DNA of 64,000 nt from JAPOXK01 sp965220315. Its GTDB lineage: Bacteria; Chloroflexota; Dehalococcoidia; Bin125. Under the pieces are notes generated by a model that was not told the DNA's origin, did not search any database, and was given only the letters and a program-made list of their open reading frames with translations. The stretch is taken from contig CBDCPP010000001.1 of assembly GCA_965220315.1 (NCBI GenBank), forward strand, positions 1,178,001-1,242,000, given 5' to 3'. How positions within the stretch are numbered: position 1 is the first letter of the stretch; each line of letters opens with the position of its first letter. A program made the position numbers and the translations under genes. Below are positions 8,696-17,158 of the stretch, piece by piece.

Positions 8696-9886
8696 TCAGC
8701 TCGCACCCTCGCACGGTGCGACTTCGAGCGCATCTCGCGCCCATGCGTCGCGCACGCGCACGGTAACCTGGCCCTGCAGCGCCTGCTCGAATAGATCGCC
8801 GACCAACTCGGCCCGCCAACCCTCGATCAAGGCAAGGTCCACCCCTCCCTGCTTGCCACCGAGGTGCCAGCGCACCAAGTCGCGCAGGTCGCTCGCTCCG
8901 CCGACAAGGGATGTATCGATCTTCGCTTTAGCGCAGCGCGACTCCAACACGGCTTCAAGCAGGAGCCCCAACATCCGTACCTGCGCCTCTTTCCGAGGCG
9001 GGCGGCCTCTGGCGGGAAGCTCGTTCTCGGGAAGCGCCAACGCCCGCTCGACGCCAGCCAGCCAGGCTGCCGCGTACCGATCTTTGACGCGATCAAGGCC
9101 GCGCAGGCGCCGGAGATCGGCAAGCGACCGCGGTAGCAATTCCGCGATCGCGACGATCAAGTGATCGGAGAGGACCCAGGCACGGGGTTGATTGCGCTGC
9201 GCGGCTTCCTGTTCCCGCCAAGTCGAAAGCTCACGGACGACCGCCAAACCGCGACGACTAAGCTTCTGTGCGCCCGCTACACGGCGCCACCGTGCACCGA
9301 TCAGATCGCGCTCGACTGCGGCCAAGCGGCGACCCTCTTCCTCCTCCAGCCAGGACCGACGGTTGCGCGCATCAAGCAACCGCTCTAGCTGACCCCACAG
9401 CGCATGCAGATGACGCACATCCTCCAACGCGTAGTCCAGCTGCGAATCGGCCAGGGGACGCCGTAGCCAATCCGTTCGCGCCTGTCCTTGTCGTGGTCGC
9501 TGATCCAAGACGCGTTCGACGAGGTTTGCGTACGACATCGGAAACCGCTCTCCGACAAACCCCGCAGCGAGCTGCACGTCGACGTAAGCGGCCGGCAGGC
9601 ATCCTGTCGCTAGACGGCAAAATCGCGCCTCCTGCTCGCCGCCGTGCACAATAGTGACGACAGCCGGGTCGGCGACGAGTCGCCACAGCTCACCGAGATC
9701 CTCGACTACGAGTGGATCGATCGCCGCAACACGGTCGGGAGTTGCGATCTGCGCCAGCGCCAGCCGTGGTCGGTATGTGCGCTCCGAGACAAACTCCGTG
9801 TCGAGGGCAAAGCAGCCAGCGTGACGTATCTCATTGAGGAGAGTGTCAGCAGCCCCAGTAGTAACGATGAGATCATTTGTAGTCAC
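8696..9886 (-). CDS. rnd: Ribonuclease D (DEDDy 3'-5' exoribonuclease)
   Basis: A 396-residue RNase D. Exo motif I is CFALDTEFVSERTY with metal ligands Asp29 and Glu31; motif II lies in VTIVHGGEQEARF; motif III is in LDYALEDVRHLHALW with the tyrosine general base. A region like an HRDC domain follows (RGLAVVRELSTWREQEA, then LLPRSLADLRRL). Acts on tRNA precursor 3' ends and other structured RNAs. Convergent with pncB. Confidence 0.92.
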   Translation of the reverse strand: MTTNDLIVTTGAADTLLNEIRHAGCFALDTEFVSERTYRPRLALAQIATPDRVAAIDPLVVEDLGELWRLVADPAVVTIVHGGEQEARFCRLATGCLPAAYVDVQLAAGFVGERFPMSYANLVERVLDQRPRQGQARTDWLRRPLADSQLDYALEDVRHLHALWGQLERLLDARNRRSWLEEEEGRRLAAVERDLIGARWRRVAGAQKLSRRGLAVVRELSTWREQEAAQRNQPRAWVLSDHLIVAIAELLPRSLADLRRLRGLDRVKDRYAAAWLAGVERALALPENELPARGRPPRKEAQVRMLGLLLEAVLESRCAKAKIDTSLVGGASDLRDLVRWHLGGKQGGVDLALIEGWRAELVGDLFEQALQGQVTVRVRDAWARDALEVAPCEGAS

Positions 9887-9974
9887 GCTGACATGCTACC
9901 GGCTCGCCAATCGGCGGCCCTGCGGTAATCGACGGAGGTCTGCTCTCGAAACAGTCGTTGCGAATGCGCTGTGC

Positions 9975-9998
9975 TAGGGTGACAGCGACACCGGAGGA
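9975..9998 (+). promoter_or_regulatory. Extended -10 promoter and SD for rpmJ
   Basis: TG-C-TAGGGT forms an extended -10 element (TAGGGT 9975-9980), followed after about 12 bases by a strong SD GGAGGA (9993-9998) five bases before ATG 10003. No convincing -35 hexamer is visible at the right spacing, so this is a sequence-only prediction. Confidence 0.4.
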
Positions 9999-10002
9999 AC
10001 GC

Positions 10003-10119
10003 ATGAAGGTTCGCGCTTCCGTCAAGAAACGATCGAGAGACGACCAGATCGTCAGACGGAAAGGTCGCGTCTACATCATTAATAAGAAAAATCCCCGCAA
10101 CAAACAGCGGCAGGGCTAA
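10003..10119 (+). CDS. rpmJ: Large ribosomal subunit protein bL36, zinc-free form
   Basis: A 38-residue ORF: it starts MKVRASVKKRSRDDQIVRRK, continues with GRVYIINKKNP and ends RNKQRQG. This is unmistakably bL36, but all four zinc-ligand positions (Cys/Cys/Cys/His in the canonical form) are replaced, the last one by Asn (PRNKQRQG instead of PKHKQRQG). It therefore belongs to the C-minus class, like E. coli YkgO. The SD is near-consensus. The gene stands alone, not in an infB-rpmJ-rpsM or spc-type ribosomal operon, which is usual for the alternative, zinc-independent paralog. It is too short to be caught by ordinary ORF cutoffs. Confidence 0.9.
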   Translation: MKVRASVKKRSRDDQIVRRKGRVYIINKKNPRNKQRQG

Positions 10120-10172
10120 TAAATCTGCCCGCTGGCTCGCGCTCTGTCCCCGCTGGCTTCACCCTGATCCGC

Positions 10173-11111
10173 ATGAACTTCCTCAGACCCGTCCTGCTCT
10201 GGATGGCTGGAAAGTCTGCCATCGGCGATGCGATCGAGCGCGCGCCATACGCGGGACGGCTGGTCAACCGTTTTATCGCAGGAAGCGACGCCCATGCCGC
10301 GATCGCAACCGCCTGTTCCCTCATCGATCGGGGCTACAGCGTGACCTTCTCTTACCTCGGCGAAGACGTTGTTACCGAGGCCGAGACCGCCTCGGCAGTG
10401 GCGGAATATGAAGCATTGGTCAACTTGGTCGCCGCAGCAGCGATCAGTGAGCAGACCAAGATCGCGATTAAGCCGTCGCTCATCGGTCTGCAGCTAAATG
10501 CTGGCTTGGCCGAGCGTAACTTAGAACGAGTTGCCGCGGTCGCGGAGGCAGCCGGGGCGAGCGTGGAACTCGACATGGAGCGCTCGAATGCGGTCGACCC
10601 AACACTCGCGCTCTACAGTGCAGTACGCCAACGACACGAAAGCCTCGGCGTCGCACTGCAAGCATATCTCCATCGCACTCCGACCGACTTCCATACGCTC
10701 CTAGACGATCGGACCGCTCAGGTGCGACTCGTCAAGGGCGCGTACGATGAGCCGAAAGCAATTGCCTACCAGTCGCGGAAGTCGGTCTTCAAAGCCTATC
10801 AGCGGCTGCTGCGAGCGGCGTTCGCACCCGAGAGTCTCGCCCGCGGCAGCTTTATCGCCGTCGCTACTCACGACGAGCCACTGCTCGCAAGTGCCCGCTC
10901 ACTTGCATTCCGCCGCCATATCGAGGCGGATCGCTGGGAAGTCCAGCTACTCTACGGAGTACGGCCGCTACTGCAGGAGCGCCTCTTACGCGAGCAGTAC
11001 CCCGTTCGCATCTACCTGCCATACGGCGAGCACTGGTATCCCTACTTCCTGCGGCGACTGGCAGAGCGCCCCGCCAACATTTGGTTTGTGCTGCGCCAAT
11101 TCTTACCCTGA
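10173..11111 (+). CDS. Proline dehydrogenase
   Basis: A 312-residue monofunctional PRODH, a FAD-dependent beta/alpha barrel oxidising L-proline to pyrroline-5-carboxylate. Conserved elements: KPSLIGLQLN, RLVKGAYDEPKAIAY (FAD/proline site), FIAVATHDEPL, QLLYGVRPLLQERL, and the C-terminal RIYLPYGEHWYPYFLRRLAE with the paired arginines that bind substrate carboxylate. The length matches bacterial PutB/PRODH without the P5C dehydrogenase domain. No P5CDH gene is adjacent. ATG 10173 is 54 bp after rpmJ. Confidence 0.92.
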   Translation: MNFLRPVLLWMAGKSAIGDAIERAPYAGRLVNRFIAGSDAHAAIATACSLIDRGYSVTFSYLGEDVVTEAETASAVAEYEALVNLVAAAAISEQTKIAIKPSLIGLQLNAGLAERNLERVAAVAEAAGASVELDMERSNAVDPTLALYSAVRQRHESLGVALQAYLHRTPTDFHTLLDDRTAQVRLVKGAYDEPKAIAYQSRKSVFKAYQRLLRAAFAPESLARGSFIAVATHDEPLLASARSLAFRRHIEADRWEVQLLYGVRPLLQERLLREQYPVRIYLPYGEHWYPYFLRRLAERPANIWFVLRQFLP

Positions 11112-11258
11112 ACGCGCGCCTTTCCCCTGCCCGAATGGCTGGCCCCTTGGGTGAGGAAGCGCTTCGCTTGCCCGTCCGAAGCGGTCCCAAGCGAGAGACT
11201 GCGCTATCGTGACGTGCGGCCATAGTCGAAGCGGTGGACGGCCGCATTCCGAGAGCAC

Positions 11259-11732
11259 ATGACCGACACCGCCAGCGACCGTGCTACAGACGCTCAGGGC
11301 ACTGAGCCCGACTGGCTTGAGTCGCTTGATCGTATCCGGCAGACCTATCAAATGATCGGCGGACAGGCGCTGTTCGGTGCCGAGCTCTCCTCCATCGAAC
11401 GAGGACGGGCCGAGTTCCGGCTCCCTATCTCTCCGCTCCTAGTAGGCGGTGCGGCTGGCGGTGTGCACGGCGGCATCATGGCGGCCCTCATCGACATCGC
11501 GGTCGTGTCGGCAGTGCGGACCCTCTGCGTGCGCGGTGACATCATGCGCGGCACCGCCGAACTGAACATCTCCTATCTGCGCCCTGCCAATGGGAGCACG
11601 TTATTCATCAGCGGCACGATCCTCCGTAAGGGAGGTAGCCTCGCCGTCGGGGACGCTGAGATCCACGATGACGGTGAGCGTCTCGTCGCTAAGGGACGGA
11701 TCACATATTCGCTAGGACGTGCGGGCGCCTGA
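11259..11732 (+). CDS. PaaI-family hotdog thioesterase
   Basis: A 157-residue single-hotdog protein. The family helix motif GVHGGIMAALIDIAVVSAVRTL is clear, preceded by GRAEFRLPISPLLVGGA and followed by strand regions TAELNISYLRPANGSTLFIS and GDAEIHDDGERLVAKGRITY. Such enzymes hydrolyse acyl-CoA thioesters, often aromatic-degradation intermediates. No operon partner is evident; substrate unknown. Confidence 0.85.
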   Translation: MTDTASDRATDAQGTEPDWLESLDRIRQTYQMIGGQALFGAELSSIERGRAEFRLPISPLLVGGAAGGVHGGIMAALIDIAVVSAVRTLCVRGDIMRGTAELNISYLRPANGSTLFISGTILRKGGSLAVGDAEIHDDGERLVAKGRITYSLGRAGA

Positions 11733-11843
11733 CCGTCCCCGTAGAGGGAATCTTCAGAGGTCCGCCACGTCTTATTGAAGGGTTCAGCTGTTAGGATCAG
11801 CGGAAGAACAGCGAATCGGACCTAGAGAACAAGGTATGTCTCC

Positions 11844-12047
11844 ATGCAGCGGGACTTGGTCGAGATCCTGGTGTGCCCGGTGACGAAGGAGCCACTTGAT
11901 CTCGTCATTGACGAACTCGATCCTGAAGACGAGAACGAGATTCTACGGGGCCATCTCTACTCAAAGTCGATCGACTTCCAGTACCCCATTGAGGACGGGA
12001 TCCCCAATCTACTGCCACCAGAGATGCAGCAGACCGAGAACCCGTAG
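11844..12047 (+). CDS. Trm112-like protein
   Basis: A 67-residue protein starting MQRDLVEILVCPVTKEPLDL, the conserved first strand of the Trm112 (UPF0434/YcaR) family, and ending with DFQYPIEDGIPNLLPPEM, the usual last strand. Only one cysteine of the family's zinc-ribbon pairs remains (CPVT instead of CPxC), so it probably does not bind zinc there. Bacterial members are small partners or activators of methyltransferases and other enzymes; the partner is unknown here. Confidence 0.85.
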   Translation: MQRDLVEILVCPVTKEPLDLVIDELDPEDENEILRGHLYSKSIDFQYPIEDGIPNLLPPEMQQTENP

Positions 12048-12064
12048 CGCATCAGCCACCTGGC

Positions 12065-12739
12065 CTAGCTCCCAGTAGTCGCCGCCTGCGCATCGAATTG
12101 GATCAGCAGATCGACCGTCACGAGTAGCGACGAGAGATCGAGCGGTTGCCGGAACGCGGCCGGGCGCCGGTAGAAAAGCAGGACGACGATCTCTCCTCTC
12201 AGAAGCGCCGTCACCTCGGCATCATCGCCTTCCAGAGTGAATGCGAAGTGTCTGGCGCTGTCGCCAACGCCTCGCACCACCCCGATACGCCGCAAATCGT
12301 GGAAATTAGGATCCTGCACCAGCGCCTCAACAAAGGCTGTGAAAAATCCCATTGGCTCGATATCGAACTGAATCCGTAGCACGTCGACCGCTAAGTGCTC
12401 GTGTGTAATGCCACTGACGTAGCTCGCCCGAGCGGCCGCCTGGACGCGGCCAAGGGAGAGAATAGGTTGGCGGTCGCCGCGCTCGACCTCGACGAAACGC
12501 TCAGGCACCTCCGGAGTGTCCCGTAGCAGGTACGCCTCCAGCACCGGGTCGTTGACAAAGTCGACAGGTTCCGGAACTCGATCGACATCTAGGATGAGCG
12601 GAGCTGCGCTGTCGGGCGGGGGAGCGCTGGAGCCAAGAGCGTCATCGTCCGAGCAGGCGCCAGCGAATGCCCCTGTCAGCACGACGGCGATTCCAAACGC
12701 AGGGAGTAAGGCACCAATCAGCGGTCGCCTTGTCGTCAT
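12065..12739 (-). CDS. Putative exported or lipoprotein, unknown function
   Basis: A 224-residue protein with an N-terminal signal: MTTRRPLIGALLPAFG, then hydrophobic AVVLTGAFAGAC at about residues 18-29. The Cys29 context is a poor lipobox (AGA before Cys) but may be lipidated. Acidic, Ser/Pro-rich linker SDDDALGSSAPPPDS follows. The remainder is an alpha/beta region without a family I recognise (LAVDVLRIQFDIEPMGFFTAF, then HDLRRIGVVRGVG). Convergent with the Trm112-like gene, 18 bp apart; divergent from the pyr operon. Confidence 0.6.
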   Translation of the reverse strand: MTTRRPLIGALLPAFGIAVVLTGAFAGACSDDDALGSSAPPPDSAAPLILDVDRVPEPVDFVNDPVLEAYLLRDTPEVPERFVEVERGDRQPILSLGRVQAAARASYVSGITHEHLAVDVLRIQFDIEPMGFFTAFVEALVQDPNFHDLRRIGVVRGVGDSARHFAFTLEGDDAEVTALLRGEIVVLLFYRRPAAFRQPLDLSSLLVTVDLLIQFDAQAATTGS

Positions 12740-12983
12740 CTCGCGCGCGATCTAGCCGCCGCCCGCCTCGGCGTCGCTACACAGTGTACGACCCACCGCG
12801 CCGCCGCATGCCAATAGGAGAGACGTGCGCTTTCGAAGTCCAGCCCCGGAATTCACTCGTCGCTTCCTGCTAAGAATGCGCGTGTTCATGCTTCTCAACG
12901 ACCGCGCGACGCAGGGGTGTAGAGCAGTCGACGCTCCATGAACAACTCGCCGTGCTAATCTCCTCAAGGCAATCGTCGTTGGA

Positions 12984-13013
12984 CTTTAAGACCGGTCCCG
13001 TGAGGCCGGAAAG
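12984..13013 (+). promoter_or_regulatory. PyrR-binding RNA hairpin in pyr operon leader
   Basis: The leader can fold as lower stem CTTT (12984-12987) with AAAG (13010-13013), a 5' purine bulge AAGA, and upper stem CCGG (12992-12995) with CCGG (13006-13009), enclosing the loop TCCCGTGAGG. The loop matches the known PyrR-binding consensus UCCNGNGAGG. In Bacillus this element is the anti-antiterminator; in mycobacteria and Thermus relatives PyrR acts near a translation start or leader ORF. Here no intrinsic terminator with a T-tract is visible before pyrR, which favours control of translation. The 3' arm overlaps the SD of the 13021 leader ORF. Confidence 0.8.
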
Positions 13014-13020
13014 GACAGCG

Positions 13021-13062
13021 GTGGCGGCATATGTGCATGACCTTTCCTCATCAAACGTTTGA
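13021..13062 (+). CDS. Candidate 13-codon pyr leader peptide
   Basis: GTG 13021 opens a short frame (VAAYVHDLSSSNV, stop TGA) with GGAAAGGA at ideal SD distance. That SD is part of the 3' arm of the PyrR-binding hairpin, so UMP-loaded PyrR should block its use. It ends upstream of pyrR in the same reading frame. Whether it is translated is unknown; the call rests on SD placement alone. Confidence 0.35.
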   Translation: MAAYVHDLSSSNV

Positions 13063-13114
13063 CCGATCCTTCTCTGAACGATCCGCAGCAAGCGGCCAAG
13101 AGTGCACTTCGTGA
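13031..13114 (+). CDS. Candidate 27-codon leader ORF coupled to pyrR
   Basis: ATG 13031 (MCMTFPHQTFDRSFSERSAA then SGQECTS) ends with TGA 13112-13114, which overlaps GTG 13111, a possible pyrR start, as GTGA. This arrangement would let ribosomes finishing the leader start pyrR. Its own SD is weak (GGTGG). It overlaps the 13021 candidate in another frame; at most one is likely to be functional. Confidence 0.3.
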   Translation: MCMTFPHQTFDRSFSERSAASGQECTS

Positions 13115-13677
13115 CCAGCGTCACGGAGACCGAAGTCCTTGACGCGCACGCGCTCCAGCGCACTCTCGTACGCATTAGCCACGAGATCGTGGAGCGGCAT
13201 CCCGAGGAGGCGCCGCCCGTTCTAATCGGCATGCGCACGCGCGGCGTGCCACTGGCCGAGAGGATCGCACAGTCGATCAGTAACTTTACAACCGCGCCGC
13301 CACCCACCGGTGCTCTTGACATCAGCCTTCACCGCGACGACATCCCTCTCCGTAATGCAACCGCACCGCTGCGCACCAGCGTCCTGCCCGCCGCGATCGA
13401 CGATCGCGTCATCGTATTAGTGGACGACGTACTCTTCACTGGGCGCTCCATCCGGGCGGCACTTGACGCCTTGATCGACTATGGCCGGCCTGCCGCAATC
13501 GAACTCGCCGTACTAATCGATCGCGGACACCGCGAGTTACCGATCCGGCCAGATTACATCGGTAAGAACTTACCTACCCATCGTGAAGACGAGGTGCTCG
13601 TGCGCCTTGCCGAAACGGACGGACGCGACGAAGTCGTCTTGCGGTCGCGTACGCCTGCTGTAAGCACACAGGCATAG
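13102..13677 (+). CDS. pyrR: PyrR: pyr RNA-binding regulator / uracil phosphoribosyltransferase
   Basis: A PRTase-fold protein of about 188-191 residues. The PRPP-binding loop is VILVDDVLFTGRSIRAALDA; other family segments are LIGMRTRGVPLAERIA, DISLHRDD and RPDYIGKNLPT (IGRxxPT-like motif). It binds the leader hairpin at 12984-13013 when UMP is high and represses its own operon. Start is GTG 13102 or GTG 13111; the second overlaps the stop of a leader ORF. First gene of pyrR-pyrB-pyrC-carA-orf-carB-pyrK. Confidence 0.95.
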   Translation: MHFVTSVTETEVLDAHALQRTLVRISHEIVERHPEEAPPVLIGMRTRGVPLAERIAQSISNFTTAPPPTGALDISLHRDDIPLRNATAPLRTSVLPAAIDDRVIVLVDDVLFTGRSIRAALDALIDYGRPAAIELAVLIDRGHRELPIRPDYIGKNLPTHREDEVLVRLAETDGRDEVVLRSRTPAVSTQA

Positions 13678-13689
13678 GCAGGCGCGGTC

Positions 13690-14700
13690 GTGATCACTCA
13701 ACCTCGAACAGAATCGCCTGTGAGTCCCGCCCCTGCCGGCGGTCCCACAGGCGAACAAGTTTCCTGGCGCCATCGCCATCTCCTCGATGTCGACGTGCTC
13801 GATACCGCTGAGATCGAGCGGTTGCTGCAGAGCACCGCTGCAATGGAGGAGGTCCTACAGCGCCGTGTCGCACGCACGCCAGCCTTGCGAGGCATCACCG
13901 TGGTCACCCTCTTCTACGAGGCCAGTACCCGTACCCGGGCTTCGTTCGAGCTGGCAGGCAAGATCCTAGGCGCAGACGTGATCAATCTCAGCGCCAAGGG
14001 ATCCAGCGTGGAGAAAGGCGAGTCGCTCATCGACACCGTCCGCACGATCGGGGCGTTCGGAGCAGATATCGTCGTCATGCGGCACTCGCAAGCAGGAGCA
14101 CCCTATCTCGCTGCGCGCCACAGCGCCGCCCACATCATCAACGCAGGCGACGGCGCCCACGCGCACCCCACCCAGGCTCTACTCGATGCCTACACCCTGC
14201 AAAAAGCACTCGGGGATCTCCAAGATAAGCGCATCTGCATAGTGGGAGACATCAAGCACTCGCGAGTCGCACGCTCGAATCTTTGGACACTGACGCGACT
14301 CGGAGCCACGGTCACACTAGTCGGTCCGCAGTCACTGTTACCACTGGGACTCAACCAAAAGCATCCGCTAGGCCTACCTGCCGTCAGCATCGACGACGAT
14401 TTAGACCGGGCGCTAGAAGGCGCCGACGCGATAATGGCGCTGCGGCTCCAACACGAGCGGGCAGCGGGTGTACAGGTTCCCTCGCTCCGGGAATACGCGC
14501 GCCGTTACCAAATCACTCAAGAGCGCCTTGGGCTCGCCCGGGAAAACGCACCGGTGCTGCACCCCGGACCGTTGAACGAAGGGGTCGAGATCTCTCCGGA
14601 CGTCGCCCGCGGCCTGCAGAGTGAGATCGAGCGGCAGGTACAACACGGTGTGGCCATGCGCATGGCTGTGCTCTACCTGCTCGCGCGAGGCGGCGCATGA
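13690..14700 (+). CDS. pyrB: Aspartate carbamoyltransferase catalytic subunit
   Basis: A 336-residue ATCase. Carbamoyl-phosphate site motif STRTR is in FYEASTRTRASFELAGK; HPTQ is in GDGAHAHPTQALLDAY; the aspartate-binding loop and C-terminal VLHPGPLNEGVEI are present. It has an N-terminal extension of about 30 residues rich in Pro before WRHRHLLDV. No pyrI regulatory subunit is nearby, consistent with PyrR control of expression. Stop overlaps the pyrC start (ATGA). Confidence 0.96.
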   Translation: MITQPRTESPVSPAPAGGPTGEQVSWRHRHLLDVDVLDTAEIERLLQSTAAMEEVLQRRVARTPALRGITVVTLFYEASTRTRASFELAGKILGADVINLSAKGSSVEKGESLIDTVRTIGAFGADIVVMRHSQAGAPYLAARHSAAHIINAGDGAHAHPTQALLDAYTLQKALGDLQDKRICIVGDIKHSRVARSNLWTLTRLGATVTLVGPQSLLPLGLNQKHPLGLPAVSIDDDLDRALEGADAIMALRLQHERAAGVQVPSLREYARRYQITQERLGLARENAPVLHPGPLNEGVEISPDVARGLQSEIERQVQHGVAMRMAVLYLLARGGA

Positions 14701-16055
14701 CACCACCGACAGACATCCTTGTGCGAGGGGGGCGCCTCATCGACCCCGCCAACGGTGTCGACGGGATATTTGACGTTCTCGTCCGTGACGGCCGCGTTGC
14801 GGCAGTAGGTGCCGAATTGGCCGCCAAGGTTCCGGTCTTTGATGCTACTGGTCTCGTGGTTGCTCCCGGCTTCGTCGATTTGCACACGCACCTACGCGAG
14901 CCGGGTTTCGAGCACAAGGAGACCATCGCCTCGGGTACGATCGCCGCCGCCCGCGGCGGATACACCACCGTGTGCGCCATGGCCAACACCGATCCGACGA
15001 TGGATAGCGCCGCGGTCGTGGCGCAGGTGCTGGAGCGGGCCCGAGGAGCCTCGGCGCGCGTCCTACCCATCGGTGCGATCACAAAGGGACGACGAGGCAA
15101 AGAGCTAGCGGAAATGGAAGCGCTACGCGCTGCAGGCGTCGTAGCTTATTCCGACGACGGCGAAGGTATCGCCGACGCGGGCGTCGCCCGCCGCGCTTTT
15201 GACTACGCCGCCACCCTGGACCTACCGATCAGCGAGCATTGCGAGGATCTTGCGATCGCCGGGGCAGGGCGAGAGCGCGGCGCGATGCACGAGGGAGCTG
15301 TCTCCGCTCGCCTCGGACTGTCGGGACAACCCGCAGCGGCGGAACTCGCGATGCTCGAACGTGATATCCGCCTAGCCGAGCTGACAGGCGCTCAGTTGCA
15401 CTTCGCACACGTCAGCACAGCCGCCAGCTGCGCGGCCGTAGCCACAGCCAAGGAACATGGCCTGCGAATCAGCGCGGAGGTCACGCCACACCACCTCTTC
15501 CTCACCGATGCCGCCGTTGCAGGAGATGCGACCAACGGCCTCGCCCCCGCCTCCTACAACACCAACGCAAAAGTCGCCCCGCCCCTGAGGCCCGCAGAGC
15601 ACGTCGCGGCCTGCATCGACGCACTGGCAACAGGAGTGCTGGACGCAGTCGCCACCGATCATGCACCCCACGCACTTCCCGATAAACAATGCGAATTCCA
15701 GTATGCGGCCTATGGGATCAGTGGCCTCGAAACGGCGTTCGGAGTCTTAGGAACACTTGTGGCCGAGCGCAAGCTGACACTCGGAACCGTGATCGAACGT
15801 CTGACGATCGGGCCCGTCCGCGCTTGGGGACTCGATCGCGAATCGCGCCGGGGTCTCGGCACACTGACGGAGGGCGCACCAGGTGACCTCGCCATCATCG
15901 ACCCAGCTGCACGCTGGGTCGTCAACCCGGAGCGGTTCGCGTCACTCGGAAAAAATACGCCTCTCACCGGACGAACTCTCACAGGGCGCGTAGTCGCCAC
16001 CGTGCTAGATGGCCGTCTCGTTTTCGACACGCGTGCGGGAGAGGCGCCCGCATGA
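14697..16055 (+). CDS. pyrC: Dihydroorotase (class I)
   Basis: A 452-residue amidohydrolase converting carbamoyl-aspartate to dihydroorotate. Metal motif DLHTHLREPGFEHKETI, Lys-region replaced by the class-I pattern, the HVSTAASCAAVATAK segment with a metal-binding His, substrate loop SAEVTPHHLFLTD, and VATDHAPHA with the catalytic Asp. Overlaps pyrB by 4 nt and carA by 4 nt. Confidence 0.96.
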   Translation: MTPPTDILVRGGRLIDPANGVDGIFDVLVRDGRVAAVGAELAAKVPVFDATGLVVAPGFVDLHTHLREPGFEHKETIASGTIAAARGGYTTVCAMANTDPTMDSAAVVAQVLERARGASARVLPIGAITKGRRGKELAEMEALRAAGVVAYSDDGEGIADAGVARRAFDYAATLDLPISEHCEDLAIAGAGRERGAMHEGAVSARLGLSGQPAAAELAMLERDIRLAELTGAQLHFAHVSTAASCAAVATAKEHGLRISAEVTPHHLFLTDAAVAGDATNGLAPASYNTNAKVAPPLRPAEHVAACIDALATGVLDAVATDHAPHALPDKQCEFQYAAYGISGLETAFGVLGTLVAERKLTLGTVIERLTIGPVRAWGLDRESRRGLGTLTEGAPGDLAIIDPAARWVVNPERFASLGKNTPLTGRTLTGRVVATVLDGRLVFDTRAGEAPA

Positions 16056-17158
16056 CAAGAGACACCGCACTGGTACTCGAAAACGGGCGCGTCTTCTTAG
16101 GACGGCGTATCGGCGCGGCTGGCGACGCCTGGGGCGAGACTGTCTTCAACACCGCGATGACCGGGTATCAAGAGATGCTGACCGACCCCTCCTATGCCGG
16201 CCAAGTCCTCACCCTGACTTATCCGCTAATCGGGAACTATGGCCTGGAACCGCCGATCGACGAGAGCGCTCGCGTGCAGCCGCGCGCGCTCATTGTCCGC
16301 AACGATTGCCGCAGCCCCAGTCACCCCCACGGCGGGGTCACACTGCACGAGTATCTGCTCGCCGCCGGTATCCCGGGGCTATCCGGCGTCGATACGCGCG
16401 CGCTGACGCGCGCATTGCGCGCACGCGGTGTGATGCAAGGTGTGGTCACGGATTTGGACGGGGTGCAGCGCGCGCGCGCGCGCTTCGCCGACCTCCCCGC
16501 TTACGACAGTCAGGACTTCGCCGATGCCGTAAGCACGCCCAAGCCGTACGGCTGGCACAGCGGGCCCATCGATCCGGCGCAGGGGCACGGGCGCTACCAT
16601 ATCGCGGTTCTCGATGAGGGTCTGAAGTACAACATCCTGCGCCATTTGCAGGCGCGAGACTGCCGGGTCACGGTCCTTCCGGTGACCGCCTCCGCTGAGA
16701 AGATTCTGACGATCGAGCCAGACGGCGTTTTGCTCTCCCCGGGACCTGGCGACCCCGCCCTCCGCGACGCCCAGATCGAGACCACGCGCCAGCTCCTAGG
16801 ACGGGTCCCACTCATGGGGATCTGTTTGGGCCACCAATTGATCGCCAGGGCGTTGGGCGCCGACACGTTCAAACTCAAATTCGGACACCGCGGCGGTAAC
16901 CATCCTGTACGGGAGTTGGCCAGCGGGCGCGTCTCGATCACGGTGCAAAACCATGGCTACGCGGTTGATCCGGACGGACTCCGTGGGGGGGCACGCGTCA
17001 GTCACGTCAATCTCCACGACGATACTGTCGAGGGAATCACGCATGACGAATACCCCTTGATCTCGATCCAGTATCACTCAGAGGCCTCGCCCGGGCCGCT
17101 CGACAACAACCACCTATTTGACGACTTCCTAGACCTCGTACAAAAAGGGTCAGTGTGA
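16052..17158 (+). CDS. carA: Carbamoyl-phosphate synthase small (glutaminase) subunit
   Basis: A 368-residue CarA. The N-terminal domain carries GETVFNTAMTGYQEMLTDPS; the class I glutamine amidotransferase domain has Cys258 in MGICLGHQ and the His-Glu pair in QYHSEASPGP. It supplies ammonia to CarB. A run of alternating GC near 16468 (RARARF) is a simple low-complexity stretch. The TGA stop overlaps the GTG of the next small gene as GTGA. Confidence 0.96.
   Translation: MTRDTALVLENGRVFLGRRIGAAGDAWGETVFNTAMTGYQEMLTDPSYAGQVLTLTYPLIGNYGLEPPIDESARVQPRALIVRNDCRSPSHPHGGVTLHEYLLAAGIPGLSGVDTRALTRALRARGVMQGVVTDLDGVQRARARFADLPAYDSQDFADAVSTPKPYGWHSGPIDPAQGHGRYHIAVLDEGLKYNILRHLQARDCRVTVLPVTASAEKILTIEPDGVLLSPGPGDPALRDAQIETTRQLLGRVPLMGICLGHQLIARALGADTFKLKFGHRGGNHPVRELASGRVSITVQNHGYAVDPDGLRGGARVSHVNLHDDTVEGITHDEYPLISIQYHSEASPGPLDNNHLFDDFLDLVQKGSV

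Noticed and set aside
16462..16485. Alternating GC run as Z-DNA regulatory site
   Set aside because: It is inside carA, encodes an Arg-Ala run in frame and has no independent sign of regulation.
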